Shown piece by piece: positions 1 to 9,125 of a DNA stretch of 64,000 bases. Source of the stretch: Campylorhamphus procurvoides. Taxonomy: Eukaryota; Chordata; Aves; Passeriformes; Dendrocolaptidae. The stretch covers positions 1,338,038 to 1,402,037 of the forward strand of contig WBMV01004981.1 in assembly GCA_013396655.1 (NCBI GenBank). The letters run 5' to 3'. Every line of letters begins with the position of its first letter. Position 1 is the first letter of the stretch. The translations under genes were made by a program, and so were the position numbers. The notes beneath the pieces were generated by a model. It was given only the letters and a program-made list of their open reading frames with translations, did no database searches and was not told the DNA's origin.

Positions 1-6
1 GGGCCG

Positions 7-16
7 GCGCATGCGC
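7..16. promoter_or_regulatory. NRF1-type palindromic site
   Basis: GCGCATGCGC is the core of the NRF1 consensus (YGCGCAYGCGCR), commonly found close to the start site of CpG-island promoters. Its position at the extreme left edge suggests that a transcription start lies nearby or just outside the window. This is a motif match only. Confidence 0.5.
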
Positions 17-86
17 GGTGGGGGTGGGCGCTGTGAGGGCAGCCCCTCTCAGCGGTGCTTGGTGCGGGCGGGGGGCCCGGGGAGAG

Positions 87-126
87 CCCGGGGGGCACGG
101 AGAGAACCCGGGGGGCACGGGGAGAG
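87..126 (+). repeat. Two-copy 20-bp G-rich tandem repeat
   Basis: CCCGGGGGGCACGGAGAGAA at 87-106 is followed directly by a second copy at 107-126 that differs by only a couple of bases. A shorter related piece precedes them. The G runs at 70-75, 79-82, 90-95, 110-115 and 119-122 also give some quadruplex potential. Probably a local slippage duplication in the promoter. Confidence 0.6.
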
Positions 127-595
127 AGAGCCCTGGTGCCACACACGCGTGTTCGCCGTGCCCCCCGCCCGAGCTGTCCGGCCGTGGTCTCACCGCCCGC
201 CTGTCAGTCAGGGCGAACTTGCTCGCCTTGTTTGTGCTCCGGCGGGTCGGTTTTGACTTACCCCTGTGGTATGTGGAAGCGCCGACTCCAATAAACCATT
301 AACTCTTTCCCGTGCCGGCAGCAGGCCAGGCTCTGCCCGGGACGGCTTCGCCGCCCTGCGGAGGGAAAGCCGGAGCCGCGGTCCCCGGGAGCGCCGCAGG
401 GCCCGGGGGCGGCGGGGACGCCTTTCAGGTGGGCTCGGGGGGCACTGATGTCCGCTCGCCGCTGGGACTTGTTTGCCACGCCGCCCGCTCGTCCGGGCTC
501 CTCTCCGCAAACCCCGCTCCCCGCTCCCGCCGCCGGGCTCCGCGCCTTCCTCCCCGCCGCGCCGCTGCCCGCCGCCACCACCCGCAGCTCCCGGG

Positions 596-624
596 ATGTT
601 GGGAGAGAATCCCAGTGCCCGCCG
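596..624 (+). other. Candidate coding end of a first exon
   Basis: An ATG at 596 with G at -3 opens a frame of nine full codons (MLGENPSAR). The frame runs into a strong 5' splice site, CCG|GTGAGC, with the intron starting at 625. The transcript start would lie upstream in the island and cannot be placed. Spliced to the candidate exon at 1152 the frame stays open (phase 2 to phase 1, making an Arg codon across the junction). An overlapping frame that begins at 312 is also open up to 624 and could be used instead. I do not recognise the peptide. Splice signals arise by chance in GC-rich DNA, so this remains a hypothesis. Confidence 0.2.
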
Positions 625-1151
625 GTGAGCCCGCCCGGGTCCCGCGACAGCCTGTCACGAACGGAGTGCCCACTAAAATACCGAGCGGCGCCTCTGTGAA
701 CCGCGTCTTCTCCCGTTTCGTGTTTTACGACCTATGCACTACTACTTAAGCGTAATTCTCTCAGTCTCCGAAGCCACCTTGCCAAGGCTTGACCTCCTAC
801 AATCCAGTTAGCCGTGGAAAAAAGAAAAAAAGTATCCATCGGTTGTCAAAAGCGGGGAGATTAAGATATCTGCTGGCGTTCAGACTTGGCGGGGAAACGG
901 GATTTCTCAAAGGTGGGAGTCCCACCAAGTGGGGCTGATCCCGGTGCAGGTGACTGCCGTGGAGATCAGGTTATCACCCATTTGGCCAGGGCATTCCCCT
1001 TTGGGATGAACAGCCAATATTTTCAACTGCGTAAAACAAACACCCCCCACCCTCCCGTTTGACCAGGGAAGCGCTTTCCTGATCATAATGTAGCGTTATT
1101 GTGTTTGACTTTTAAGAGGCGAGGACTCATCCCCTGTCTCTCTCCGCACAG

Positions 1152-1233
1152 ATCGGATGCTGGCTTCATCGACTTCCCCTCGCATCGTGGGTGCCAGCGG
1201 GATAGTGCCCGGATTAAGTCAGTTCAGCGGCAG
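1152..1233 (+). other. Candidate internal exon, 82 nt
   Basis: The 3' splice site is good: a pyrimidine-rich run (ctgtctctctccgcacag) ends in AG at 1150-1151. The 5' splice site is close to consensus, CAG|GTGAGA, with the intron from 1234. A second, nearly identical donor (AGG|GTGAGA) lies 43 nt downstream at 1277. The exon is open in two of three forward frames. One starts SDAGFIDFPSHRG and joins the frame from ATG 596, ending exactly in phase 0. The other contains MLASSTSPRIVGASGIVPG and joins the GC-rich frame that opens at 312. Neither matches a family I know. A noncoding exon of a lncRNA fits equally well. Confidence 0.3.
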
Positions 1234-1267
1234 GTGAGAACATGGTTCATACGTCCCGGCCGCCGCC

Positions 1268-1360
1268 ATGAGCAGGGTGAGAACCAGGAACATCTACTGG
1301 AGGGGGCTCTGGGTGGAGAGGAAGGACAGGGGGAGGGGAGAAGCAGCAGCGACTCACTGA
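1268..1360 (+). CDS. Hypothetical 30-codon ORF with a near-ideal start context
   Basis: The ATG at 1268 is preceded by GCCGCCGCC, an almost perfect Kozak context with G at -3. The frame encodes an arginine-rich 30-residue peptide beginning MSRVRTRNIYWRGL and stops at TGA 1358-1360. It lies just past the candidate exon at 1152-1233 and would be in the mRNA only if the proximal donor (1234) is skipped. The third codon abuts a second donor at 1277, so splicing there would truncate it to Met-Ser-Arg joined to an unknown exon. It could be an upstream ORF, the true start of a gene spliced at 1277, or chance. No homologue is recognised. Confidence 0.2.
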   Translation: MSRVRTRNIYWRGLWVERKDRGRGEAAATH

Positions 1361-2453
1361 TGCCACCACCAGTGTTACCCCCGGCTCCCGGAGGCTCCGC
1401 GCCCCACTTCGCCAGCGACCCCGGAGAGCAGAGTGGGGGCTCATTCCCCGGCGGGCTCCGTTCTAGCATGGCTCTTTACCCGCTTTTTCCTCCCACTCTG
1501 CCTCCTTCACGACCCCACTCCCCCTGGTTGTGACCCCGAACCCGCCTGTGCGAGAGGCAGGGTGCGGTGTAAAGGATCGCGATGATCCGGTGTCGCGACA
1601 GAACCGCGTGGAGCACTTACGGCGGGCACATGGGTAAGCCCCCGTCTGACAGTTTCTACACAGATAAATTCCCCCATCAGGAACTCTGTCCGTGGGTCAG
1701 CCCGTGGGTCCCGCCGTGCCAAGGCTGCCGCCGGGCTGCAGCTCTGGATCTGCAAGCGCGCAAATGGCAAAGCAAAGTGCGAGCGGAGCGGTACCTGTGT
1801 CACAGAAAACGTGTGGGGAAGGGCCACGGGTGTCGACACGGGGCTCGGGGAGGTTCCTAGGGTCTGTAGTCACTATCTGTCCGAGAACAGCACAACCACC
1901 AACTCGCAGGTCCCCCCAGAGTCGCGAAGATGCCTCAACTCATGGACTGCTCTCTTCCAAAAAGGTCACTATTTGCAAACCCGTGATTTTGCGCATGCTT
2001 CTGATTATGTTCAGTCCTCCAAATAGTGAAAAAGATAATAGAATTTATTGGTCATAAATTATTGTACACGAATCTCACAGGCTGAAATCTATCAGCGGCT
2101 CAGTACTGGTTCAAGTCTATTTTTCTAGTTGCAAATGAAACACTTTATTTGAAGGTCTCCTTTACAAAGTGCTTTCCCCCTTCCCTTACCTGAGTTTTGC
2201 GGCAACCACTGGCTACTAAAACAACCTCCCGTGGTTATTCCATCGATGCCGGTAGTTACAGGGGGTCTGCCTTTCCGAGTAATCTGCTTTCAAGAGGGCT
2301 TGCACTAAGTGATGGAAACTCTTATCAGTTCCGCTTGGAGCAAGGTTGGACTCGTGTTAGGAGCGACCGGAGGGTCCCAGGTCTCCCCCCGCGTTGAGGC
2401 AGCCACGGCGCGGGGGGAGGAGGCTGTTCTCCCCGCGGGGAGCTCCGTGGCCG

Positions 2454-2496
2454 CGGTGCGGTGCGGTGCGGTGCGGAGCGGTGCAGAGCGGAGCGG
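2454..2496 (+). repeat. (CGGTG)n microsatellite
   Basis: About four perfect CGGTG units are followed by variant units (CGGAG, CAGAG) through 2496, inside the densest right-hand part of the CpG island. Pentanucleotide GC repeats in promoters are often length-variable. Confidence 0.75.
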
Positions 2497-2599
2497 CTGC
2501 CTGCACAACCCGCGCACACACGCACACAGGCACGGACACTCTCGGAGAGACTTCAAATCCCCAAACACAAAAAGGGAAGGCTTTATCGGAATTTAGTTA

Positions 2600-2770
2600 C
2601 TTATCTGGATTTTTGTTAAACCGCTACTGTGATCTCCACGTAGTTGTGCGAGTGTGTTAATTGTTCTGATAATGTGTTGTTATCGATACAATAACAATAC
2701 AGTCGTGTATAATGTGATTTACTTGCCTTTGACCTGTCAATTCCTGATGCATTCAAATTCAAGGGCGGAA
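2600..2770. promoter_or_regulatory. Candidate regulatory element with MEIS/TGIF- and homeodomain-like motifs
   Basis: Between the CpG island and the G-rich tract lies a compact AT-rich, non-repetitive stretch. It contains tgacctgtcaattcctgatg (CTGTCA is the MEIS/TGIF core on the other strand), GTTAATTG and ATCGATAC. Such motif-dense unique DNA beside CpG islands is often conserved and cis-regulatory. The call rests only on motifs and texture; conservation was not tested. Confidence 0.25.
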
Positions 2771-2793
2771 TCTTTCCTTCTGCTACCGGAGGT

Positions 2794-2816
2794 GGGGGCG
2801 GGGAGGGGGGTTGGGG
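2794..2816 (+). other. G-quadruplex motif with very short loops
   Basis: Four G runs (5, 4, 6 and 4 Gs) are separated by loops of one, one and two bases, on the plus strand. This satisfies the strict G3+N1-7 rule, and short loops predict a very stable parallel quadruplex. A GC box (GGGGGCGGGG) overlaps it, so Sp/KLF factors could bind the duplex form. It lies on the right shore of the CpG island. Confidence 0.8.
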
Positions 2817-3173
2817 TGGAGAGAGGGAACAAAACCCGAACAGATGCATTATCACACGGAGGCTAAACAAGACTTTCCAGAATACAGTGCTGTATTTCAC
2901 CAAGCAAGATCAGAGCGCTTCTAAAGTATTTAAGGGGGTTAGACTATCTTTTCGATAACCGTGTATTAATTCTGTCAGCTTGGTTACAGTAGATGTAACT
3001 ACGTCCCACTCCAAATACTGTATACTCCAAATACGACTTCTTGTATTCTGACCATCTCATCTCTGGTGCAGACAGCTTTAGGATGTTGCTCGTGTGTTTT
3101 AAAGCCGAGTTTAAAGTGGGTTTCGAAGAAGTAAGCTAATTTCCTTCTAATTTTTATTTGAGCTAACAATCAG

Positions 3174-3257
3174 GTGGCGAGTCAAAGAGATAAAAAGAAG
3201 CTGAAGAACAGTGGTCACTCCGATAGCGATCTCCGCCTCTCCGTGCCTCACGACTGA
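3174..3257 (+). other. Candidate third exon or terminal coding segment
   Basis: The preceding 35 bases contain a branch-point-like CTAAT at 3147, a U-rich stretch and CAG at 3171-3173. An upstream AG at 3161-3162 weakens the site. Reading on in phase 0 gives 27 codons starting VASQRDKKKLKNSGHSDSD and a TGA at 3255-3257. The candidate exon at 1152-1233 ends in phase 0, so the three pieces together form one open frame of about 64 codons. The peptide is lysine- and serine-rich with no recognised domain. The surrounding DNA (3200-3330) again has several CpGs. No polyadenylation signal was assigned. Confidence 0.2.
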
Positions 3258-6200
3258 AAAGCTGATTCACGGGCTCGCCAGCCCCAGCGCTCCCCTGTAT
3301 TGGCAGAGCCACATCGCGTTTTCACGGCTCCCTTTGTGCACTGAAGCATTTCCATCCACTGACTTTGAAAGCTGACATTTTTTTTCGTGTAGGGTATCAG
3401 TCACCGATTCCACATCACTTTCAGCTGTCTAAAGTTGCCGGGCAGGCTGGAATCTTAAGCACACCAACAAGTTGGCAGGCTGATTGTTCTGCTTGTATGG
3501 AGCTTGGCAGGTTTGTGAGTGCTCCTAAGTCTTTTCCCCCTTGTGAAGTCCAATACACCTGTAGCAAGAAAGGGGGTTTTACCCCATGAGCTCTTTAGTG
3601 TGCATAATACCCTCAACTCATTCATTTACTTTTACAGAGTGCTTCCAAATGCTCGGTATTATTATTTTTCAATAACATTCACTTATTATTAGAGCAGCTG
3701 GTAGCCCAAGCTCTAGTGAAGTGCCTGGCAAAGGATTCTATCATAAAACACTGGTTTCTAAGTTTATAGTTTCTAATTTGGCTGTGAAAGGGTGATTCTG
3801 GATGGAACTTGGCACTCAGATGCTCAGCTGGAGAGTAAACTTTTTATAATAAAAACATTGGTTTATTGAAATTGCTATTTTAAGTTAGAAGAGAATTAAC
3901 AAAGTTTTTACTAGTTTGGGAAGCACAGAGAAACCCTGTACTTTTTTGAAAATTAAATGTTATGATTTTGGTAAAGGTGGAATATGTTCTATGATTTAAT
4001 GTGATATTATTTTAAAAGCAAAACCCAATCTACATCTGTGTGCTTTTGGACACTGAGGTTACTCTTACAGGAGCACCAGACCTAGATCTCACACAATTCT
4101 TATGGCAGTTCTGAGCAGAAGGTGGTGATGGGGTCCTTACTACATTTACAAGTAAAGAGAAGTTTAAAATTTGGTCTATTCAGACTTGCTGATAGACTAG
4201 ATAAAGTTTATCTGTTCTATATGCACTCCATTTGTAAGCCAAGCTATTTTCATGTACCTTAATGAGTCAATTTTTTGCTGCTTTTTAATCCTGTTAGACT
4301 TGCAGTGGCTATGCAGCCTGGGTAGAATGATCAGAACAGTAGCCAAGGAAGTCTTAGAACAAAAAAATTAAAAATGTTGGGTGGTTATGTGCTAGTCCCT
4401 GACTGCTAGACAGTAGATAGCTAGTCCCTCTCTGGGGATGTGGAGGTGAGGATTAGTCTCACTGCAGAGTTCCTGGCCAGCTTGTATGTTCCAGAAAGGG
4501 CAGCTAAATAGCTCTTGAGCACAAGGAGCTACTGAAAGCTCATCAAGTAATGCAGATGTGCAAGATCCCCCTCCCTCACATGATGAAATCAGAGCTCATA
4601 TGGATGGAGACTTCTGATCCTAGAGCCCACATTTCCCTTTCTGAGCAGTAGTCTAGACCTTTGCTTCAAAGGCACTGAGCAGTTCTTATGCTTCCTTTTT
4701 CTGAAGAAATGGAATTCAATATTGCAGTGTCCCTGCCTTTTATGGAAGTATAGTGTGGTTTTATAGTTCACCGTTAGACGAGGTGAGCCTTGCTTTTTGG
4801 TGTCTTCTACAAGATTCTTTACGTATATAATCTCTGAAGACTTTTACATTTAAATGCAGTCAAAATTTTACACGGGCAATAATCATCTTGTTTCACTTCT
4901 AAGGGCTGTCCAGCAGACATAGAGGATCTTTTTTCCTGGAATAAATACATTTTAATGACCTATCTAGTTTTGTCCAAGGTTGATACATAACCCTAAACCA
5001 AAAAAGATTGCTTTGCTAGTCATGAGTGCTAGACAGGTCGCAAAAAATCCATGTAATTTTGAAGACAACATCTTAGATGTCACTGGATAAGACTGTGGTT
5101 TGGAAACCTGGAAAGGCATTTCAAGATTTGTAAGTGTACACAAGGAGCCTAGAAAGAAGATCAGTGTTTGGGCCATTTCCCTCTGAAGAAGAGTTAGGCA
5201 TAAGTCTTTGCTGTTTGCCTTCTGATTATAATGATTTTTTAATTGGCTACAAACAACTAGGGAATAGAGGCCCATAATGGAAAAATCTATATATCTTTCT
5301 GGATTTAAATTCATGGCCTTTATTTTTTTATAGTCACTGTCCTGTTTATCTGTTTGTAAGAATGGGAAGTTTCTCCATTCCATTTGGTAAAGAGGAATCA
5401 AAATGTCGTTCAGGAAAGTTCAAAGTAAATGGTCACAAGCCAGTTCTAGTGATCAGATTAGTTAAACACAGAGGGTGCCTACCTGTACACACCACACCTA
5501 CTTTAGTACCTGCACCTGCATTTTTAGCTCAGATCAACAGTGCCACAGCTTTTCAAGCAAATCTCTTCAATCTGCTCACTCACTGCTTTGGTTTCTATTG
5601 AGGAGCATTTTCAGATGAGAGTAAACTGCAACACGCTCTTCATCTGCTCATGGGAGTGTGGTCTGCAAAGACCCTAGCTCAACCTAGATCAATTAGATCT
5701 TGGTAGCATAAAATGGATTGCATTTATGTTCTTGATTCAGACAGATGACAATTCCACATTTTGCATCCATTTATTTTAGGTGCTTCAGGATGAGCTTTTC
5801 TGCCAGAGGGTAGAAAAGGCATTTCTGCCTCTGCATGGGTGTTCTTCTGGAAAGGAGTCATGTCACTTTGTGGGTGGTCTGTGATTATAAGCATAGATAG
5901 CCAAAACCCAAGGACCAGTGAGTTCATGGTTTCCTGGCCCCCATCATTAATATAGCTTTTTGAGAATTTGCTAGGACTTTCATCATCCTCACAATAAACT
6001 TCTCACTGTCCACAGTAGGATACATATTGGCTTCCCTTGGCATGGACATCGAATGGAAAATATTCTAATTTTCTCAAGTCATTTGGATAGCTAAATCTTA
6101 CTGTGGTAAAGATTGGCTAGATTTTTTTTATTTTCTTCATTTAAGTCTACAGTTTCAATATCAGTAATTGCTGGACCATTGTCTAGAAGTGCTTGTCAGG

Positions 6201-8479
6201 TGTGTATATCATAATAAACAAACACACTACTACTACTACTACTTTTGCTAGTTCTGAAACACTGATATCTTTTACTTCATCAGCATCATAAAGTCTTCTG
6301 ATGGAGTAAATTGTCCAGTGCTAGACTGCAAGAAAGATGTAGAATCTTTGTACAGCATGCAGCAAGACTGATCAGATGTCTAAAAAACATGATATACAAA
6401 TAAAGATTGAAAGCAGTGTTGTTATTTAAGCTGCAGAGGAGAAGGAGATAAACTGGTCTTTGGGGGTATAAAAGGTAAATGCAAAGAAGAGATGATAAAA
6501 TTGTGTGTGTGGGGATAAACAAGAGGTAATGAGCATAAGATGGGGAAAAAAAAGGTTTCAAATAGTGAGCATAGATACAGAGAACCTGCCTTTGGCTGGA
6601 GAGGCTGTGGGAACACTGAGGGATGTTAAGAACAGATGAGACTTAACTTGTCGAGAGTGACAAAGCCCTAGGACAGGAGTTTTCTTCTGCCTCTCTGTGT
6701 GGGTCTATGACGTGGAAGGAGTCAGTTTTAACTTAGTTCTTCATGCAATCCTTTCCATTCTTCAGAGCCCAGACATCCTGCAGGTTCATAGCCCCCAACT
6801 TCGCTGTTCCGCTCCTACCCACATATGTGATCAGCACGACTGCTGCTTCCCTATATGGCCATTGGCAACATGCTCATATATGAGCATGTCTTCCACTGAC
6901 ACGCTGAGGAAATGTTCTGTTTTTCTGTCTGGTTTAGTTGGCTCTGGTCTCCTCTCTCTTCTTAGCACAGTTTTATCACTGTCTGTGAAAGTCCAATTCC
7001 TGACATGGCTTTACTACTTTTTTCCCCGCCTTCATCACCTTTCTATTTTGTTTTGAATCTCTGCTGAAAATACATTTTCTTCATCATTTCTACGTGAGTT
7101 TCTTTTCCAACTGTGTTCCCTAAATCTATAACTTGAATATTTAATTTTGTAATTATTATATAATCATTTATATGACATTTCAATCCAAGTCATATATTTG
7201 CATTGCATTGTGCTACCCATCATTGTTATATAGCATTGGCCAAAAGTTGTCAATGATGTAGCAAATTAGTGACAAATTTGACTCAGTGTATAAAACTTGT
7301 TTAGTTTATCTTTGCCTGTAATATGCAAGGAAGTTTGCAATCCTTTAAAGACATTTTAATTTCTTCCATAATATTCTCTTATGTGATGATGTTTATTATC
7401 AGTGGTACAAAAAAGAAAGGTGGGTTTTGTTAGTGTCAGAGAAAATCTGACTTTTATTACTTATTCTTTAGAAAGGGTAAGAGAACAGAACATACATTAA
7501 GCAATAGATCTATAAAAGAGCAATGAGTTTTGCAGCACTCTTGGAGAAGCATTTCCATTTCAGCGGGAAAAATAAAATACAAATTTCCAGAAAGAGTTCT
7601 TTTGGTTTTCAATTCTCTCACCATCTTTTTCTTACATATTATCAGATGTTGTTTACAGAGTATGAAGAAGGTCATGCCAAAAATACTTATTTGCCCAGCA
7701 AGTAAATAATTCAGACTTGGATCTTCTAAAAGACACAAAAAGAATTAAGTGCAGATCTTTCAAAGTATGATGGTGCCTAATTTCTATTGATTTTAATTCC
7801 CTCAAGGAGATTCAATGGGATTTTTTGCCCTAAATTCCTTGAAAATATCTGTATACTCTGAATGGAATCGGCCCAAAGCACATTTATTCTTTATGATAGA
7901 AACAGATTGTTGTATTGTTTCTTGTTCACCCCCTCCAGTTTTTTAATGCTTCAACTCTTTTCCAAGTAGGATGGTTAAACAATGGTTAGAACAAAGACTA
8001 TATAAAGTTCAATTTTCTTGGATTCATCTGGGTCTTTACTCCATTTTCCAAATGAAACTCAGTCCTGCTGTGCTAGGAGTTACCTGAACAAGTTTCCATG
8101 AATTAAACCGGTATGTGAACATGTCCACATAGTTCCTCAATGCTAAGTGCCTATATGCATGGCAAACTTGGGATAAAGGAAGGAAAATAACTCAAAAATA
8201 TCCTTCAGAGGAAAAAAAAAGTACAAACCACCTAACATGCACTGTAAGAGTAGGGGCTGACTGGCAGTTACAATGGTGTAGATGATGTACTATGGTTGAT
8301 CTTACCTTGCAAGGACCTGCTCCTGTGCATACAGCCTTTGTATAACAAAACCAGATGGAGATGATGAGATCTAAAGTGAGACCTTGTGGATGGCCTAGAC
8401 ATGGTCTTTTGCTGAATTGTCAGGAGTGCCACATTTTATTTTTGTCATGTCACAGAAACACCAGAAGAACATCTCAGGG
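3258..8479. other. Unique AT-rich DNA without recognised genes
   Basis: After the CpG-island shore the sequence becomes AT-rich and CpG-poor. I recognise no exon, RNA gene or known repeat family here apart from a short trinucleotide repeat at 6226-6243. A 145-codon frame on the minus strand (4964-5401) and a 119-codon frame on the plus strand (6697-7056) lack domains, signal peptides or compositional support. They are within what chance gives in 64 kb. Most likely intron or intergenic DNA. Confidence 0.6.
6226..6243 (+). repeat. (ACT)n microsatellite
   Basis: About six perfect ACT units in a row. A short simple repeat with no sign of function. Confidence 0.8.
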
Positions 8480-8597
8480 GCCCTGGGGAAACAGATCCAG
8501 TGGATGGCATTCTTGCCTGTGGCAGTGGGATTAGAATTAGATGATTTTTAAGGCCTCTTCCAACCCAAACCATTCTATGATTCAATGATTCAATGGT
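8480..8597 (+). mobile_element. CR1 LINE, 3' end fragment
   Basis: The segment reads gatgatttttaaggcctc, then ttccaacccaaaccattc, then tatgattcaatgattcaatgg. This is the 3' untranslated end of an avian CR1 element, including the terminal octamer-like repeats. The upstream 60 bases also follow the CR1 pattern. CR1 copies are usually 5'-truncated, as here, and only about 120 bp remain. It is not expected to be active. Confidence 0.85.
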
Positions 8598-8940
8598 CTT
8601 AGCCACAAGATATTCTATCTCTGCTTCTCACCCAAAAAACTTTTCTTACAGCATGTGTTAAGCCCTTCTTTTGGAAAGTAATTTAACAAAGTTGTTAAAT
8701 GCCAGGAAAAAGAAAAATGGAAACAATGAATAATCTTCTCTGGCCATAATCCTGTAAAAATGTTGTATACCCATTAAATGTGCTAATATTGCCATGCAAG
8801 GCAATGGCAATAGGACCTGTGTTTGATCACCAAAACACCATGTGCTTTCACTTGCTTCATTTGAAATAGTGGTGCTGTTGAAAACAGCAATAAAACTGCT
8901 ATATTTCAGAGTAGCCATTCATTAAAACATAGTTCATGAA

Positions 8941-9125
8941 ATGCTGAAACAGGCTTCCTAGGGAAGTGGTCACAGTACCAAGCTTGACAGAGTTCAAGAA
9001 GTGTTTGGGTCATACTCTCAGGAACATGGTGTTACTCTTATGGATGCTCCTGTGCAGAGCCAGGAGTTGGACTTGATGATCCCTGTACATCCCTTCCTAC
9101 TCGGCATATTCTGTGATTCTGTGAT
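8941..9125 (+). mobile_element. CR1 LINE, 3' end fragment
   Basis: The fragment begins near 'gctgaaacaggcttcctagg' and continues through 'ggacttgatgatccctgtac' to a terminal 'attctgtgattctgtgat' repeat. This is the last part of the CR1 ORF2/3' UTR in the same orientation as the copy 350 bp upstream. The two have different 3' end sequences, so they are separate insertions of different subfamilies rather than one split copy. Truncated at the 5' end. Confidence 0.85.

Larger units (their letters stand above)
1..2560. promoter_or_regulatory. CpG island with probable promoter(s)
   Basis: The first 2.5 kb is far richer in G+C and in CpG than the rest of the window. The densest parts are about 1-700, 1140-1860 and 2390-2530, and after about 3340 the DNA becomes AT-rich and CpG-poor. 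The island runs off the left edge, so its true extent is unknown. It contains an NRF1-like palindrome (7-16), GC-box-like runs (for example around 19-30) and several strong 5' splice-site matches (625, 1234, 1277). Unmethylated islands of this length in vertebrates mark promoters of housekeeping or developmental genes. Long open frames of 80-145 codons occur here on both strands, but that is expected where stop codons are rare. Transcription direction is not proven; splice signals favour rightward transcription, and a leftward gene beyond the edge is also possible. Confidence 0.85.

Noticed and set aside
289..294. AATAAA polyadenylation signal in the CpG island
   Set aside because: No gene 3' end can be supported upstream; a single hexamer is not evidence of a terminator.
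312..749. 145-codon plus-strand frame in the CpG island, and similar frames on both strands at 11-673
   Set aside because: Composition is Pro/Ala/Arg/Gly as expected from GC-rich DNA read in any frame, with no recognised domain. Only the part before the donor at 625 could matter, and this is covered by the candidate exon.
1099..1533. 144-codon plus-strand frame
   Set aside because: It crosses strong splice sites at 1151, 1234 and 1277 and continues into low-information Pro/Ser-rich sequence. No family match recognised.
6697..7056. 119-codon plus-strand frame with hydrophobic C-terminal part
   Set aside because: The hydrophobic stretch follows from T-rich sequence; no signal peptide, domain or repeated homology recognised.
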